Positions 17,020 to 25,596 of a DNA stretch of 64,000 bases are shown piece after piece. The notes under the pieces were generated by a model that had not been told where the DNA came from, did no database searches, and was given only the letters and a program-made list of their open reading frames with translations. How positions within the stretch are numbered: the stretch's first letter is position 1; every line of letters starts with the position of its first letter. This stretch comes from VAZQ01 sp050179645. GTDB taxonomy: Bacteria; Pseudomonadota; Alphaproteobacteria; Rhizobiales; Xanthobacteraceae. Location of the stretch: positions 14,257 through 78,256 of the forward strand of contig JBFXEX010000006.1 of the NCBI GenBank assembly GCA_050179645.1. The letters run 5' to 3'. The translations under genes were made by a program, and so were the position numbers.

Positions 17020-17736
17020 ATGACCCAGCCGCCGGCCGGCCGCGCCCCGCGCGCCTTCGAACACATCGAGACCTGGGTGTTCGATCTCGACAACACGCTC
17101 TATCCCCATCACGTCAACCTCTGGCAGCAGGTCGACGGCCGAATCCGCGACTACATCGCCAATTTTCTCAAGATCACCGGCGAGCAGGCGTTCCGGCTGC
17201 AGAAGGACTATTACCAACGCTACGGGACTTCGATGCGCGGCCTGATGATCGAGCACGGCATGGAGCCCGACGACTACCTCGACTACGTGCACCAGATCGA
17301 CCATTCGCCGATCGAGCCGAACCCGGCGCTGGGCGCGGCGATCGAGCAGCTTCCCGGCCGCAAGCTGATCCTGACCAACGGCACACTACGCCATGCCGAC
17401 GCGGTGCTGGCCCGTCTCGGACTGAACGATCATTTCGAGCACGTGTTCGACATCATCGCCGCCGAGCTTGAGCCGAAGCCGTCGGCGCTGACCTATGAGC
17501 GCTTCCTCAAGGCTCATGCGGTCGACGCCGGAAAGGCCGCGATGTTCGAAGATCTGGCGCGCAATCTGGCGGTACCGCACACGCTCGGCATGACCACCGT
17601 GCTGGTGGTGCCGGAGGGAACGCGCGAAGTGTTCCGCGAGGACTGGGAGCTCGAAGGTCGCGACGCGCCGCACGTCGACCATGTCACCGACAATCTGGTC
17701 GGTTTCCTTGAGACCATCTCGGCGCGGGCCACATGA
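17020..17736 (+). CDS. HAD-family pyrimidine 5'-nucleotidase
   Basis: The product is 238 residues. HAD motif I is VFDLDNTLYP (nucleophile Asp), motif II is LTNGT and motif III/IV is MFEDLARNL. The family removes phosphate from pyrimidine nucleoside monophosphates in the cytoplasm. In related Hyphomicrobiales this gene usually lies directly before dapD. Here an alpha/beta hydrolase and a HupE-like gene separate the two. Its stop overlaps the ATG of the hydrolase. Confidence 0.88.
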   Translation: MTQPPAGRAPRAFEHIETWVFDLDNTLYPHHVNLWQQVDGRIRDYIANFLKITGEQAFRLQKDYYQRYGTSMRGLMIEHGMEPDDYLDYVHQIDHSPIEPNPALGAAIEQLPGRKLILTNGTLRHADAVLARLGLNDHFEHVFDIIAAELEPKPSALTYERFLKAHAVDAGKAAMFEDLARNLAVPHTLGMTTVLVVPEGTREVFREDWELEGRDAPHVDHVTDNLVGFLETISARAT

Positions 17737-18638
17737 ACGCGCCAATCCTGGCTCCCGCCGACATCATCGCCGCGCTCGATCGCGCCGGCGCCCGCCACAC
17801 GACGACAAGCGCCGCGGGCGAGGTGGTCTGGCGGATTTGGGGCGCGGGCGCTCCGCTGGTCCTGCTGCATGGCGGGACCGGCAGCTGGATGCACTGGGTG
17901 CGCAACATCGAGGCCCTGTCGCAGCAGTTCTTGCTGATCGTTCCCGATCTGCCTGGCTCCGGCGAGTCCGGCGCGCTGGTGCCGCCAGTCACCGCCGAGC
18001 ACATGGCGGAGAGCCTCCTGGCGGGATTGTCCGCCCTCCTTCCTCCTGATGCTTCGTTCTCGATCGCCGGGTTTTCGCTCGGTGGGCTGATCGCCGGCTA
18101 TCTCGCGCAGGTTGCTGGCGATCGTGTCGACGCCTTGGTGCTGGTGGGCGGCGCCGGAATGGGCATCGCTCGCCGCCCGATGAAGCCGTTGAAATCCTGG
18201 CGATGGCTCGCTACCGACGAGGAGAAGCGCGATATCCATCGCCAGAACCTCGGCATCCTGATGATCCACGACAGCGCCAAGGTCGACGAACTTGCAGTCC
18301 ACATGCAGGAGCAGAATGCGGTGCGCTCGCGGGTGCGCGGCAAGCACATCGTCAAGACCAGTTCGCTCGCGGCATGCCTGCCTCATGTCAAAGCGAGGCT
18401 TGCAGGAATTTGGGGCGAGCACGACGTGACGTCGCCATCCGATCTGGTGGCCGATCGCCTGCGCCAATTCCAGCCGCAGGCCGAGGTCGAGATCGTCCCC
18501 GGGGCCGGCCATTGGGTCCAGTACGAAGCCGCCGAGTTGTTCAACCGGCGACTGCCCGCGCTATTGAAGGCGGCCGGCCGGCCTGCGCGCTCCCAGCCCG
18601 TAGCGTTGCCGGCGACCGAAGTTACGCCGCCTGCATGA
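17733..18638 (+). CDS. Alpha/beta-fold hydrolase
   Basis: The product is 301 residues. LLHGGTGSWMHW forms the oxyanion region, the nucleophile is S115 in GFSLGG, and HDVTSP and PGAGHWVQYE supply the likely acid and histidine. It resembles C-C bond hydrolases and esterases, and the substrate cannot be read from the sequence. The start overlaps the nucleotidase stop (ATGA) and the 3' end overlaps the convergent HupE-like gene by 17 bp. Confidence 0.87.
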   Translation: MNAPILAPADIIAALDRAGARHTTTSAAGEVVWRIWGAGAPLVLLHGGTGSWMHWVRNIEALSQQFLLIVPDLPGSGESGALVPPVTAEHMAESLLAGLSALLPPDASFSIAGFSLGGLIAGYLAQVAGDRVDALVLVGGAGMGIARRPMKPLKSWRWLATDEEKRDIHRQNLGILMIHDSAKVDELAVHMQEQNAVRSRVRGKHIVKTSSLAACLPHVKARLAGIWGEHDVTSPSDLVADRLRQFQPQAEVEIVPGAGHWVQYEAAELFNRRLPALLKAAGRPARSQPVALPATEVTPPA

Positions 18639-19245
18639 ATTGTTGAGCGAGGATGGCGAGCCCGACACCGGCCACGACCCCGCCGAGCACGCGGATGATC
18701 GCCGCGTGGCCGGTAGCACGTGCGGCCAGAATGCGGGCGCCGTACATGACGGCAAGTGCGATCGCCGCTTGAATTGCCGCGAGGCCAAGGAAATACGCGT
18801 AGAGTGGCGCACGTTCGGCGCCCGAAATCGATTCGCCGAGCGCGTAGCCGTGCACCAATCCGGCAAAGGCGAACAGCGCAATCGCAATATCGAGACGCGG
18901 CGGCGCCTTGCGAAACAGCACGACGCCGAGCACGACCACCGACGCTGCGACGAAGATCTCGGCGCCATTCACCGTCGTCTCTCCAATATGGGCGGCAGCG
19001 CCGACCATCATTGCGATCACATATCCAAGGACGAGCCATTCGCCACGACGTTGCGTGGCCGCGAGACATCCAACGGCGACGACTGCGACCAAATGATCTA
19101 GCCCGATCACCGGATGGCCGAGACCGGATAACAGTCCGTCCGCGAAGGTCACCGGCATGGCGCCCCCCATCACGTGATGAGCGAACACCGGATTGACCGA
19201 AATAGACAGCGCGACGAGTACGGCGATCCCCAGCGTCGAAATCAT
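18622..19245 (-). CDS. hupE: HupE/UreJ-family membrane protein
   Basis: The product is 207 residues with an N-terminal signal-like helix, then FAHHVMGG and the family signature HPVIGLDHLVAVVAVG, followed by further membrane spans. Conserved histidines suggest metal handling. HupE/UreJ proteins are nickel or cobalt permeases linked to hydrogenase, urease or cobalamin use. No hydrogenase or urease gene lies in the window, so its metal is open. It ends inside the 3' end of the convergent hydrolase gene. I looked for a cobalamin riboswitch in the roughly 165 bp upstream and did not recognise one. Confidence 0.87.
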   Translation of the reverse strand: MISTLGIAVLVALSISVNPVFAHHVMGGAMPVTFADGLLSGLGHPVIGLDHLVAVVAVGCLAATQRRGEWLVLGYVIAMMVGAAAHIGETTVNGAEIFVAASVVVLGVVLFRKAPPRLDIAIALFAFAGLVHGYALGESISGAERAPLYAYFLGLAAIQAAIALAVMYGARILAARATGHAAIIRVLGGVVAGVGLAILAQQFMQAA

Positions 19246-19412
19246 TGTGTGCCCCGATGTGTCTGCAACGGCGACAACATCCTTATCCTATCCGACGGCC
19301 CGGCAGAACCGATTTCGCGGGCTCCGGGCCCGAGAGTGCGCGCTTGACTTCCCGTGGCCTATTATCGACAACCCCCGGCCATCCATGCTGAGGAATCCGC
19401 CAGGAATTCGTC

Positions 19413-20258
19413 ATGTCCCACGCCGAGCTTGCGACCATCGTTGACGAGGCATTCGAGAAGCGCGACGGCATCGGCCCGGCCACCAAGGGCGCCGTCCGCG
19501 AGGCGGTCGAAGCTGCGCTCGACCTGCTCGACGGCGGTATTGCACGCGTCGCCGAAAAAGGCCCGAACGGCGACTGGCACGTCAACCAGTGGCTCAAGAA
19601 GGCAGTCCTGCTGTCGTTCCGGCTCAATGACATGAGCCTCGTTCCCGGCGGGCCGGGCCGGGCCGCGTGGTGGGATAAGGTCGCGTCCAAGTTCGAAGGC
19701 TGGGACGCCGCGCGGTTCAAGGACGCGGGCTTCCGCGCCGTGCCGAACTGCGTGGTGCGGCGCTCCGCTTACATCGCCCCCGGCGTCGTGCTGATGCCGA
19801 GCTTCGTCAATCTCGGCGCCTATGTGGACACCGGCACCATGATAGACACCTGGGCGACCGTCGGCTCCTGCGCGCAGATCGGCAAGAACTGCCATATCTC
19901 GGGCGGCGCGGGCATCGGCGGCGTGCTTGAGCCATTGCAGGCCGGCCCGGTGATCATTGAGGACAATTGCTTTGTCGGTGCGCGCTCCGAGGTGGCCGAG
20001 GGCGTCGTCCTGCGCGAGGGTTCGGTGCTGTCGATGGGCGTGTTCATCGGCGCCTCCACCCGCATCGTCGACCGTGAGAGCGGCGAGACGTTCCAGGGCG
20101 AGGTCCCGCCCTACTCGGTCGTCGTTCCCGGATCGCTGCCCGGCAAGGCCACGCGCTCGGGCGCGCCCAGCCCGAACTTATATTGCGCGGTGATCGTCAA
20201 GCGCGTCGACGAGAAGACCCGAGCCAAGACCTCGATCAACGAACTGCTGCGAGACTAA
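19413..20258 (+). CDS. dapD: 2,3,4,5-tetrahydropyridine-2,6-dicarboxylate N-succinyltransferase
   Basis: The product is 281 residues, the usual DapD length. A helical N-terminal part is followed by a left-handed beta helix with hexapeptide repeats from about residue 105 (YIAPGVVLMPSFVNLGAYVD and so on) and GGVLEPLQAGPVIIEDNCFVG. It transfers succinyl from succinyl-CoA to tetrahydrodipicolinate in lysine and diaminopimelate synthesis. It is followed by a DUF805 gene and dapE, so the pathway steps lie together. Confidence 0.96.
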   Translation: MSHAELATIVDEAFEKRDGIGPATKGAVREAVEAALDLLDGGIARVAEKGPNGDWHVNQWLKKAVLLSFRLNDMSLVPGGPGRAAWWDKVASKFEGWDAARFKDAGFRAVPNCVVRRSAYIAPGVVLMPSFVNLGAYVDTGTMIDTWATVGSCAQIGKNCHISGGAGIGGVLEPLQAGPVIIEDNCFVGARSEVAEGVVLREGSVLSMGVFIGASTRIVDRESGETFQGEVPPYSVVVPGSLPGKATRSGAPSPNLYCAVIVKRVDEKTRAKTSINELLRD

Positions 20259-20284
20259 CGGCCTGCTTTTTTGAGGGAGATCCG

Positions 20285-20740
20285 ATGGTCAATCTCCTGC
20301 TCGGCTTCGAGGGCCGCATCTCGCGCACGCAGTTCTGGATCGGCCTCGTCGTCATCGTTGCGGCCGAGCTCATCCTGATGTGGCTTTTGGGAATTCCATT
20401 TCTGCCGACCGTCATGAAGGACGTTTCGGTTCGTGTACTTGAGTTCGCGATTCAGGTTGTGGTGCTGTATCCGACCGTCGCGATCGCCGTGAAGCGCCTG
20501 CACGACCGTGACAAACCAGGCATCTACGTGCTCTGGCTCGTCGGACTGACGGCGATCATCGCCCTCACCAATCTGTTCGGCCTCACCGAAGACCCGAGGA
20601 ATCCCGGCTGGCTCGACTTCGTTTTGGGATTTTGCGCGGCGGTGATCGGTCTGACGTTCCTGATTGAACTAGGGTTCCGCCGCGGCACGGCCGGCGAGAA
20701 CCGATATGGACCGGACCCCCTCACCCAACCGATACTCTAA
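20285..20740 (+). CDS. DUF805-family inner-membrane protein
   Basis: The product is 151 residues from the ATG at 20285, which has GAGGGAGA upstream. The family motif GRISRTQFWIG is at the N-terminus, followed by three or four membrane helices and VAIAVKRLHDRDKPG, the second DUF805 hallmark. The function of the family is unknown. It sits between dapD and dapE, probably in the same transcript. Confidence 0.9.
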   Translation: MVNLLLGFEGRISRTQFWIGLVVIVAAELILMWLLGIPFLPTVMKDVSVRVLEFAIQVVVLYPTVAIAVKRLHDRDKPGIYVLWLVGLTAIIALTNLFGLTEDPRNPGWLDFVLGFCAAVIGLTFLIELGFRRGTAGENRYGPDPLTQPIL

Positions 20741-20772
20741 GGCGACACCGTTCGATCGGAACGCCAATTCAC

Positions 20773-21942
20773 ATGCCTGACGCCTCTCTCGATCCGATCA
20801 GCCTCGCCCGCGACCTGTTACGCTGTCCGTCGGTCACGCCGGCGGAAGGCGGTGCCCTGGCGCTGATCGAGGCGACCCTGCGGCCCGCGGGCTTCGCCAT
20901 CGAGCGTCCGGTCTTCGAGGAGCCGGGCACAGCGCCGGTGGAGAATCTCTATGCACGCATCGGCACCGGGGGCCCTCACCTGGTCTTTGCCGGGCATACC
21001 GACGTGGTGCCGCCCGGTGATGAAGCAAAGTGGTCGCATCCACCGTTCGCCGGCGAGATCGTCGGCGGCACGCTCTACGGCCGCGGCGCGGTCGACATGA
21101 AGGGCGCGGTCGCCTGCGCGATGGCGGCAAGCCTCGATTTTCTCGCGGCGCGGGGCGGCAAGCTCGACGGCTCGATCTCGTTCCTGATCACCGGCGACGA
21201 GGAAAGCATCGCGGTCAACGGCACCGTTAAGCTGCTCAAGTGGGCCGCCGAGCGCGGCGAGCGCTTCGATCACTGCATCCTGGGCGAGCCGAGCAACGCG
21301 GCGGCAGTCGGCGACACCATCAAGATCGGCCGCCGCGGCTCGCTCAACGGTGTTCTCGTGATCACCGGCAAACAGGGCCACGTCGCCTACCCGCAGCTCG
21401 CCGACAATCCGGTGCGCGGTCTCGTCAAGATGATGGGCACGCTGATGGAGCGCTCGCTCGACAAGGGCAACGAGGCGTTCGATCCGTCCAATCTCGAGTT
21501 TACCTCGATCGACATCGGCAACCCAACCGCCAACCTCATCCCGGGCGAGGCGCGCGCCCGATTCAACATCCGGTTCAACGACGAGCACGACCAGACGTCG
21601 CTCCGGGCGCTGGTCGAACGCTGGGCGCATGAGGCCGCCGGCAACAGCGTGCGCTGGCGCATCGACTGGGAGCCGTCGAACGCCAACCCGTTCCTGGCGA
21701 AACCCGGCCCCTTCATCGATCTGGTCGCCGCCGCCATCAAGCAGGTGACCGGCCGCGAGCCCAACCGCTCCACGACCGGCGGCACGTCGGACGCGCGGTT
21801 CATTACGCACTATTGTCCGGTACTGGAATTCGGTCTGGTCGGCCAGACCATGCATCAGGTCGACGAGCGCACCGCGACGGCCGATCTCACCACGCTGACG
21901 GCGGTGTATCGGGCAATCCTCGAACGGTACTTTGGGCCGTGA
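20773..21942 (+). CDS. dapE: Succinyl-diaminopimelate desuccinylase
   Basis: This 389-residue M20-family zinc amidohydrolase has ligands in FAGHTDVVPPGD (H75), GRGAVDMKG (D108) and GDEESIAVNG (E143/E144). It cleaves N-succinyl-LL-diaminopimelate to LL-diaminopimelate and succinate. The dimerisation insert sits in the middle, and STTGGTSDARF near the C-terminus is diagnostic for DapE. Its TGA overlaps the GTG start of the flavoprotein gene. Confidence 0.96.
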   Translation: MPDASLDPISLARDLLRCPSVTPAEGGALALIEATLRPAGFAIERPVFEEPGTAPVENLYARIGTGGPHLVFAGHTDVVPPGDEAKWSHPPFAGEIVGGTLYGRGAVDMKGAVACAMAASLDFLAARGGKLDGSISFLITGDEESIAVNGTVKLLKWAAERGERFDHCILGEPSNAAAVGDTIKIGRRGSLNGVLVITGKQGHVAYPQLADNPVRGLVKMMGTLMERSLDKGNEAFDPSNLEFTSIDIGNPTANLIPGEARARFNIRFNDEHDQTSLRALVERWAHEAAGNSVRWRIDWEPSNANPFLAKPGPFIDLVAAAIKQVTGREPNRSTTGGTSDARFITHYCPVLEFGLVGQTMHQVDERTATADLTTLTAVYRAILERYFGP

Positions 21943-22865
21943 GCAACATCTACGACATCGTGGTTGCCGGCGGCGGCATCGCCGGCCTCGCAGCCGGGAT
22001 GGTGGCGGCCCAGCTTGGCCGCAAGACGCTGGTGCTTACCGGCGATTTGCTCGGCGGGCAGCTTCTCAGCATCGAGAAAGTCGAGGGCTTTCCCGGCCAT
22101 CCGGACGGCATCCCGGGCTACGACCTGCTGCCGATGGCGCAGGAGCAGGCCGGCGCCGCCGGCGCGGAATTCGCCGCCACCACGCTGCAGAGCCTGGCGC
22201 GCGACAGCGACGGCTGGCGGCTCGTCACCGGCGACGGCGAACTGTCGGCGCGCGCGGTTATCGCCGCGACCGGCGCCTCGCTGAAATCGCTCGGCGTTCC
22301 GGGCGAATCCCGGCTCACGGGCAAGGGCGTCAGCCATTGCGCCACCTGCGACGGACCGCTGTTGCGCAATCGCGCGGTCGCGGTCATCGGCGGCGGCGAC
22401 TCCGCCATGCAGGAGGCGCTGACCTTGGCGCAGTTTGCCGGCTTGGTGATCATCCTCAACCGCGGAGCGGCAATGACCGGACAAGCGACCTACCGCCAGC
22501 GCGTCGCCGCCCAAGGTAATATCGAGCTCCGCCATAACACCGCAGTGGAGGACATCCTCGGCGACACCGCGGTGACGGGATTGCGCCTGATCACCGGCGG
22601 GAACACAATCGACCTCCCGGTGGAGGCGGTGTTCGTCTACATCGGCCTTGAGCCCAACTCCGCGTTCCTTGGCAACCTGACGGCGCTCGACCCGTCCGGT
22701 CGCATCGTGACCGACGCCGGGATGCGGACCGACGTTCCGGGATTGTGCGCGGCCGGTGCAGTGCGTTCGGGTTCCGCCGGCCGCGCGGTCGCCTCGGCCG
22801 GCGACGGCGCCAGCGCGGCTCTTGCAGCCGACCGCTATCTGTCGGATGGTACGTGGCGTGCTTAG
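21939..22865 (+). CDS. Thioredoxin-reductase-like NAD(P)/FAD-dependent oxidoreductase
   Basis: I start it at the GTG (21939) that overlaps the dapE stop, giving 308 residues. The frame is open further up, but only as a shadow of dapE. The FAD Rossmann motif is GGGIAG (11-16). The redox pair is CATC (C134, C137) in SHCATCDGP, and the NADPH motif is VIGGGDSAMQEAL. It would pass electrons from NADPH through FAD to a disulfide. It is followed after 43 bp by the selenoprotein candidate, whose U-S-T-C pair is a natural substrate to propose. A housekeeping TrxB cannot be excluded, but the placement argues for a dedicated reductase. Confidence 0.88.
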   Translation: MSNIYDIVVAGGGIAGLAAGMVAAQLGRKTLVLTGDLLGGQLLSIEKVEGFPGHPDGIPGYDLLPMAQEQAGAAGAEFAATTLQSLARDSDGWRLVTGDGELSARAVIAATGASLKSLGVPGESRLTGKGVSHCATCDGPLLRNRAVAVIGGGDSAMQEALTLAQFAGLVIILNRGAAMTGQATYRQRVAAQGNIELRHNTAVEDILGDTAVTGLRLITGGNTIDLPVEAVFVYIGLEPNSAFLGNLTALDPSGRIVTDAGMRTDVPGLCAAGAVRSGSAGRAVASAGDGASAALAADRYLSDGTWRA

Positions 22866-22908
22866 TTTGGAGGCGGTCGATTCCTGGCGGCCGTGACGAG
22901 AGGACGAC

Positions 22909-24543
22909 ATGAGCGGCAAACTCACGGTCCACGATCCCCGCGGCTACCCGCCCAAGGTCACCGGAAAGCGGCTCGCGGCGCGCCCGCAGAGCCTCAACCG
23001 TAAGACGCTTTATCTGGTCGATTGCCTGTTCGACAATTCGGAAGCCTTCATGGACCAGCTTCGCCGCTGGTTCGCCGAGCACTTGCCGGCCGTCAACACT
23101 CGCATCATCAAGCCGCGCGAGAGCTGGGTCGACGATCCCGGCATGCGCAAGAAGATCGCCGACGACGGCCATGCCGCCGTATTCGGCGTCGGCCTTTGAA
23201 GCACCTGCAGCCCCACGGTCGTGGGGATGGCGATGGCCCTGGAAGAGGCTGGCGTACCTTCGGTCGCCGTGCATACCCACGTGTTCGCGCGGCTCGCGCA
23301 ATCGGTTGCCCGCGCCAACGGCATGCCGCGGGCGCGGCAGGCCTACGTGCCGCAACCGGTCGTCGATAAGTCTCCAGATGAGCTGCGCGGCTACATCGAG
23401 GGCACCGACCCGATCTCCCGCCGGCCGTTCATGCAGGAGATCATCGAGGGGCTGACCAAGTCGCTCGACGAGGAGGATCTCAAGGGCCTGTCATTCGAGC
23501 GCACGACGCCGCGCTTCGTCGAGCCCGACACCGAGGACAATCTCCAGCAGCTGTTCGAAGAGAACGGCTGGACCGGCCACCTCCCGGTCATCCTGCCGAC
23601 CGAGGAACGCGTCGCCGCCATGCTCAAGGGCACGAGCCATCCGCCCGACAAGGTGGTCGGCCGCATGCGCCCGACCGCCTTCCGCGAATTCTGGGAGGCC
23701 ACTGTCGAGAAAGTCGCGGTCAATGCCGTGATGGCGGGCGCCAAACCGGAATACCTGCCGGTGATCCTGGCGCTCTGCGCCAGCGGCCAGACTTCGCGCT
23801 CGTCGAGCACGACGTCGATCGCGACGCTGGCGGTGATCAACGGCCCGATCCGCAACGAGATCGGCATGGATTCCGGCATCGGCGTGATGGGCCCCTACAA
23901 CCACGCCAACGCCACCATCGGCCGCGCCTACAATCTCGCCTCGATCAATCTGCAGGGCGGCTCGGTTCCGGGCGACACCTACATGGGCACGCTCGGCAAC
24001 TGGTACAACTACAGCTCGACCTTCCCGGAGGCAGAGGAGCGCAGCCCCTGGGCGCCGCTCCATGTCCAGAAGGGTTTCAAGCCAACCGACAGCACCGCCA
24101 GCATCTTCTTCGGCGGCTGGTACACCCATGCGGGCTTTGGTCCGCGCGCCACCTGGAAGGAGAAGATGCGCCACTGCCTGCGGGCTGCCGAGCACAACTT
24201 CCCGCCGATCTTCGTTCTCGATCCGATCGTGGCGCGGCTGTTTGTGAACCTCGGCTACGACACCAAGGAGAAGCTGATCGACTGGCTGGCCGAGAACTCG
24301 ACGCTGCCGGCGCGGGAATACTGGGACAACCAGTGGGTCCAGACGCTCATTCATCCGCTCGCGGTCGCGGGCGTCGAACCGTTCGCCTCTCGTCTCAAGG
24401 CCAATCCTGACGAGCTGGTGCGCGCATTCGAGCCAAGCGACATTCACATCGTGGTGGCGGGCGGCGAGACCCAGGGCGCCTGGAAGATGTTCGCCGGTTC
24501 CTACCGGCCGAACATGACGATCTCGATCGACGCCTGGCGATAA
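22909..24543 (+). CDS. UGSC-like selenoprotein candidate, TGA codon 97 read as selenocysteine, with a large C-terminal domain of unknown function
   Basis: The frame is open for 544 codons apart from one TGA (23197-23199), with ribosome site GAGAGGA and ATG at 22909. Residues 35-165 follow the UGSC-family pattern: LVDCLFDNSEAF, KPRESW, then AVFGVGL-U97-STC(100)-SPTVVGMAMALEEAGVPSVAVHTHVF. The C-terminal part (about 250-544) has NAVMAGAKPEYLPVILALC, NGPIRNEIGMDSG, ANATIGRA and SPWAPLHVQKGF. I recall these motifs only from uncharacterised proteins. A SECIS-like hairpin follows the TGA immediately. Codon use and similarity run unbroken on both sides, which argues against decay. A nonsense mutation is the alternative. 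No selA, selB, selC or selD is in the window. The likely role is a thiol/selenol redox enzyme. Confidence 0.8.
23197..23230 (+). promoter_or_regulatory. Putative bacterial SECIS element after in-frame TGA
   Basis: Counting the U of UGA as 1, CCCCAC (15-20; 23211-23216) pairs perfectly with GUGGGG (25-30; 23221-23226) around a GGUC loop (21-24). The E. coli fdhF element has its GGUC at 22-25 at the same kind of stem tip, and SelB contacts the G and U of that loop. A few weaker pairs (CA with UG) extend the stem below. The bulged U at position 17 of fdhF is not present. Confidence 0.75.
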
Positions 24544-24761
24544 TCCTCTCGGCAAAAGCGCTGCCTGCCCTCGCCGCTAGCTTCGCCGGCGCCCCTCCCC
24601 CTCCAGTCGCGATTCAGAGGAGTGGCACCTCATTGCGCACGGCGCGCCTGCGACCTGCCGCACCACGACCGCACCGGACCGCTCGGAATGGTCTGCGAAT
24701 GCAAACGATCCGGCGAGCAGCAATCAGGCCAACAAAGCGGCGGATTGCGTCATTCGCAACG

Positions 24762-25547
24762 TCAGCATGAATTGTCCTCGGTCAAGACCGCGTCGATCTC
24801 GGCTTCCGCGTCGTAGTCGACCTTGACCAGATAGAGCCCTTCCGCCGGTGCCACCGGCGCGCAGGCCGAGCGCGAACGAGCATAGAGCGCGCGGCTGACG
24901 TCGTCGGCGTTCCAGCGGCCCTCACCCACCGCGATCAGCGCACCGACCATCGAGCGCACCTGCGTGTGCAGGAACGAGCGCGCCGACGCCATGATGTGGA
25001 TGTCGTCCTTGAGGCGGCGGACATCGAGCCGATCGAGCGTCTTGATCGGCGACTTCGCCTGGCATTCGGTGTGGCGGAAGGTGGTGAAGTCGTGCGTCCC
25101 GATCAGCCGCTGTGCCGCTGCATGCATCGCGCCGGCATTGAGGAGCTTGGCGATGCGCAGCGCGCGCCCGCGTTCGAAGGTGAGATCGGCGCGGCGATTG
25201 ATGACACGATAGAGGTAGTGCCGCTTGGTAGCGGAGAAGCGGGCGTCGAACGTGTCGGGCACCGGTTCGACCGAGATCACGGCGACCGGATCCGGCCGCA
25301 GATGGGCGTTGACCGCATCCCGCACCGTGTCCGGCTCCCAATCCTTGTCGAGATCGACATGCGCGACCTGGCCCAGCGCATGGACGCCGGCATCGGTCCG
25401 GCCGGCGCCCTGCACGAACACGACCTCGCCGCAGAACTGCGACACTGCCCTTTCGAGCGCGCCCTGTACGGTCGGGCCGTTCTGCTGGATCTGCCAGCCG
25501 ACAAACGGCCTGCCGTCATATTCGATGGTGAGCTTGTACCGCGGCAT
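24762..25547 (-). CDS. truA: tRNA pseudouridine(38-40) synthase
   Basis: The product is 261 residues starting at MPRYKLTIEYDG (25547). The upstream extension of the frame falls in the leader and is not conserved. The catalytic Asp is D52 in GAGRTDAGVHALGQ. It converts U38-U40 of the tRNA anticodon arm to pseudouridine. It is the last gene of the def-fmt-truA minus-strand series. Confidence 0.96.
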   Translation of the reverse strand: MPRYKLTIEYDGRPFVGWQIQQNGPTVQGALERAVSQFCGEVVFVQGAGRTDAGVHALGQVAHVDLDKDWEPDTVRDAVNAHLRPDPVAVISVEPVPDTFDARFSATKRHYLYRVINRRADLTFERGRALRIAKLLNAGAMHAAAQRLIGTHDFTTFRHTECQAKSPIKTLDRLDVRRLKDDIHIMASARSFLHTQVRSMVGALIAVGEGRWNADDVSRALYARSRSACAPVAPAEGLYLVKVDYDAEAEIDAVLTEDNSC

Positions 25548-25596
25548 CTTTCCTGACGCGACAGAATGACGGGCGAATGTTTTCGAACCCAGAGGC

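Noticed and set aside
19246..19412. Cobalamin or nickel riboswitch before the HupE-like gene
   Set aside because: I could not find the B12-box or a multi-stem arrangement in the available 167 bp.
23197..23199. TGA as an ordinary stop, giving a 96-residue protein followed by a separate gene starting at 23221
   Set aside because: The domain would be cut through its redox motif. The ATG at 23227 and other early starts have no ribosome site, and the frame and similarity continue on both sides. A recent nonsense mutation cannot be fully ruled out.
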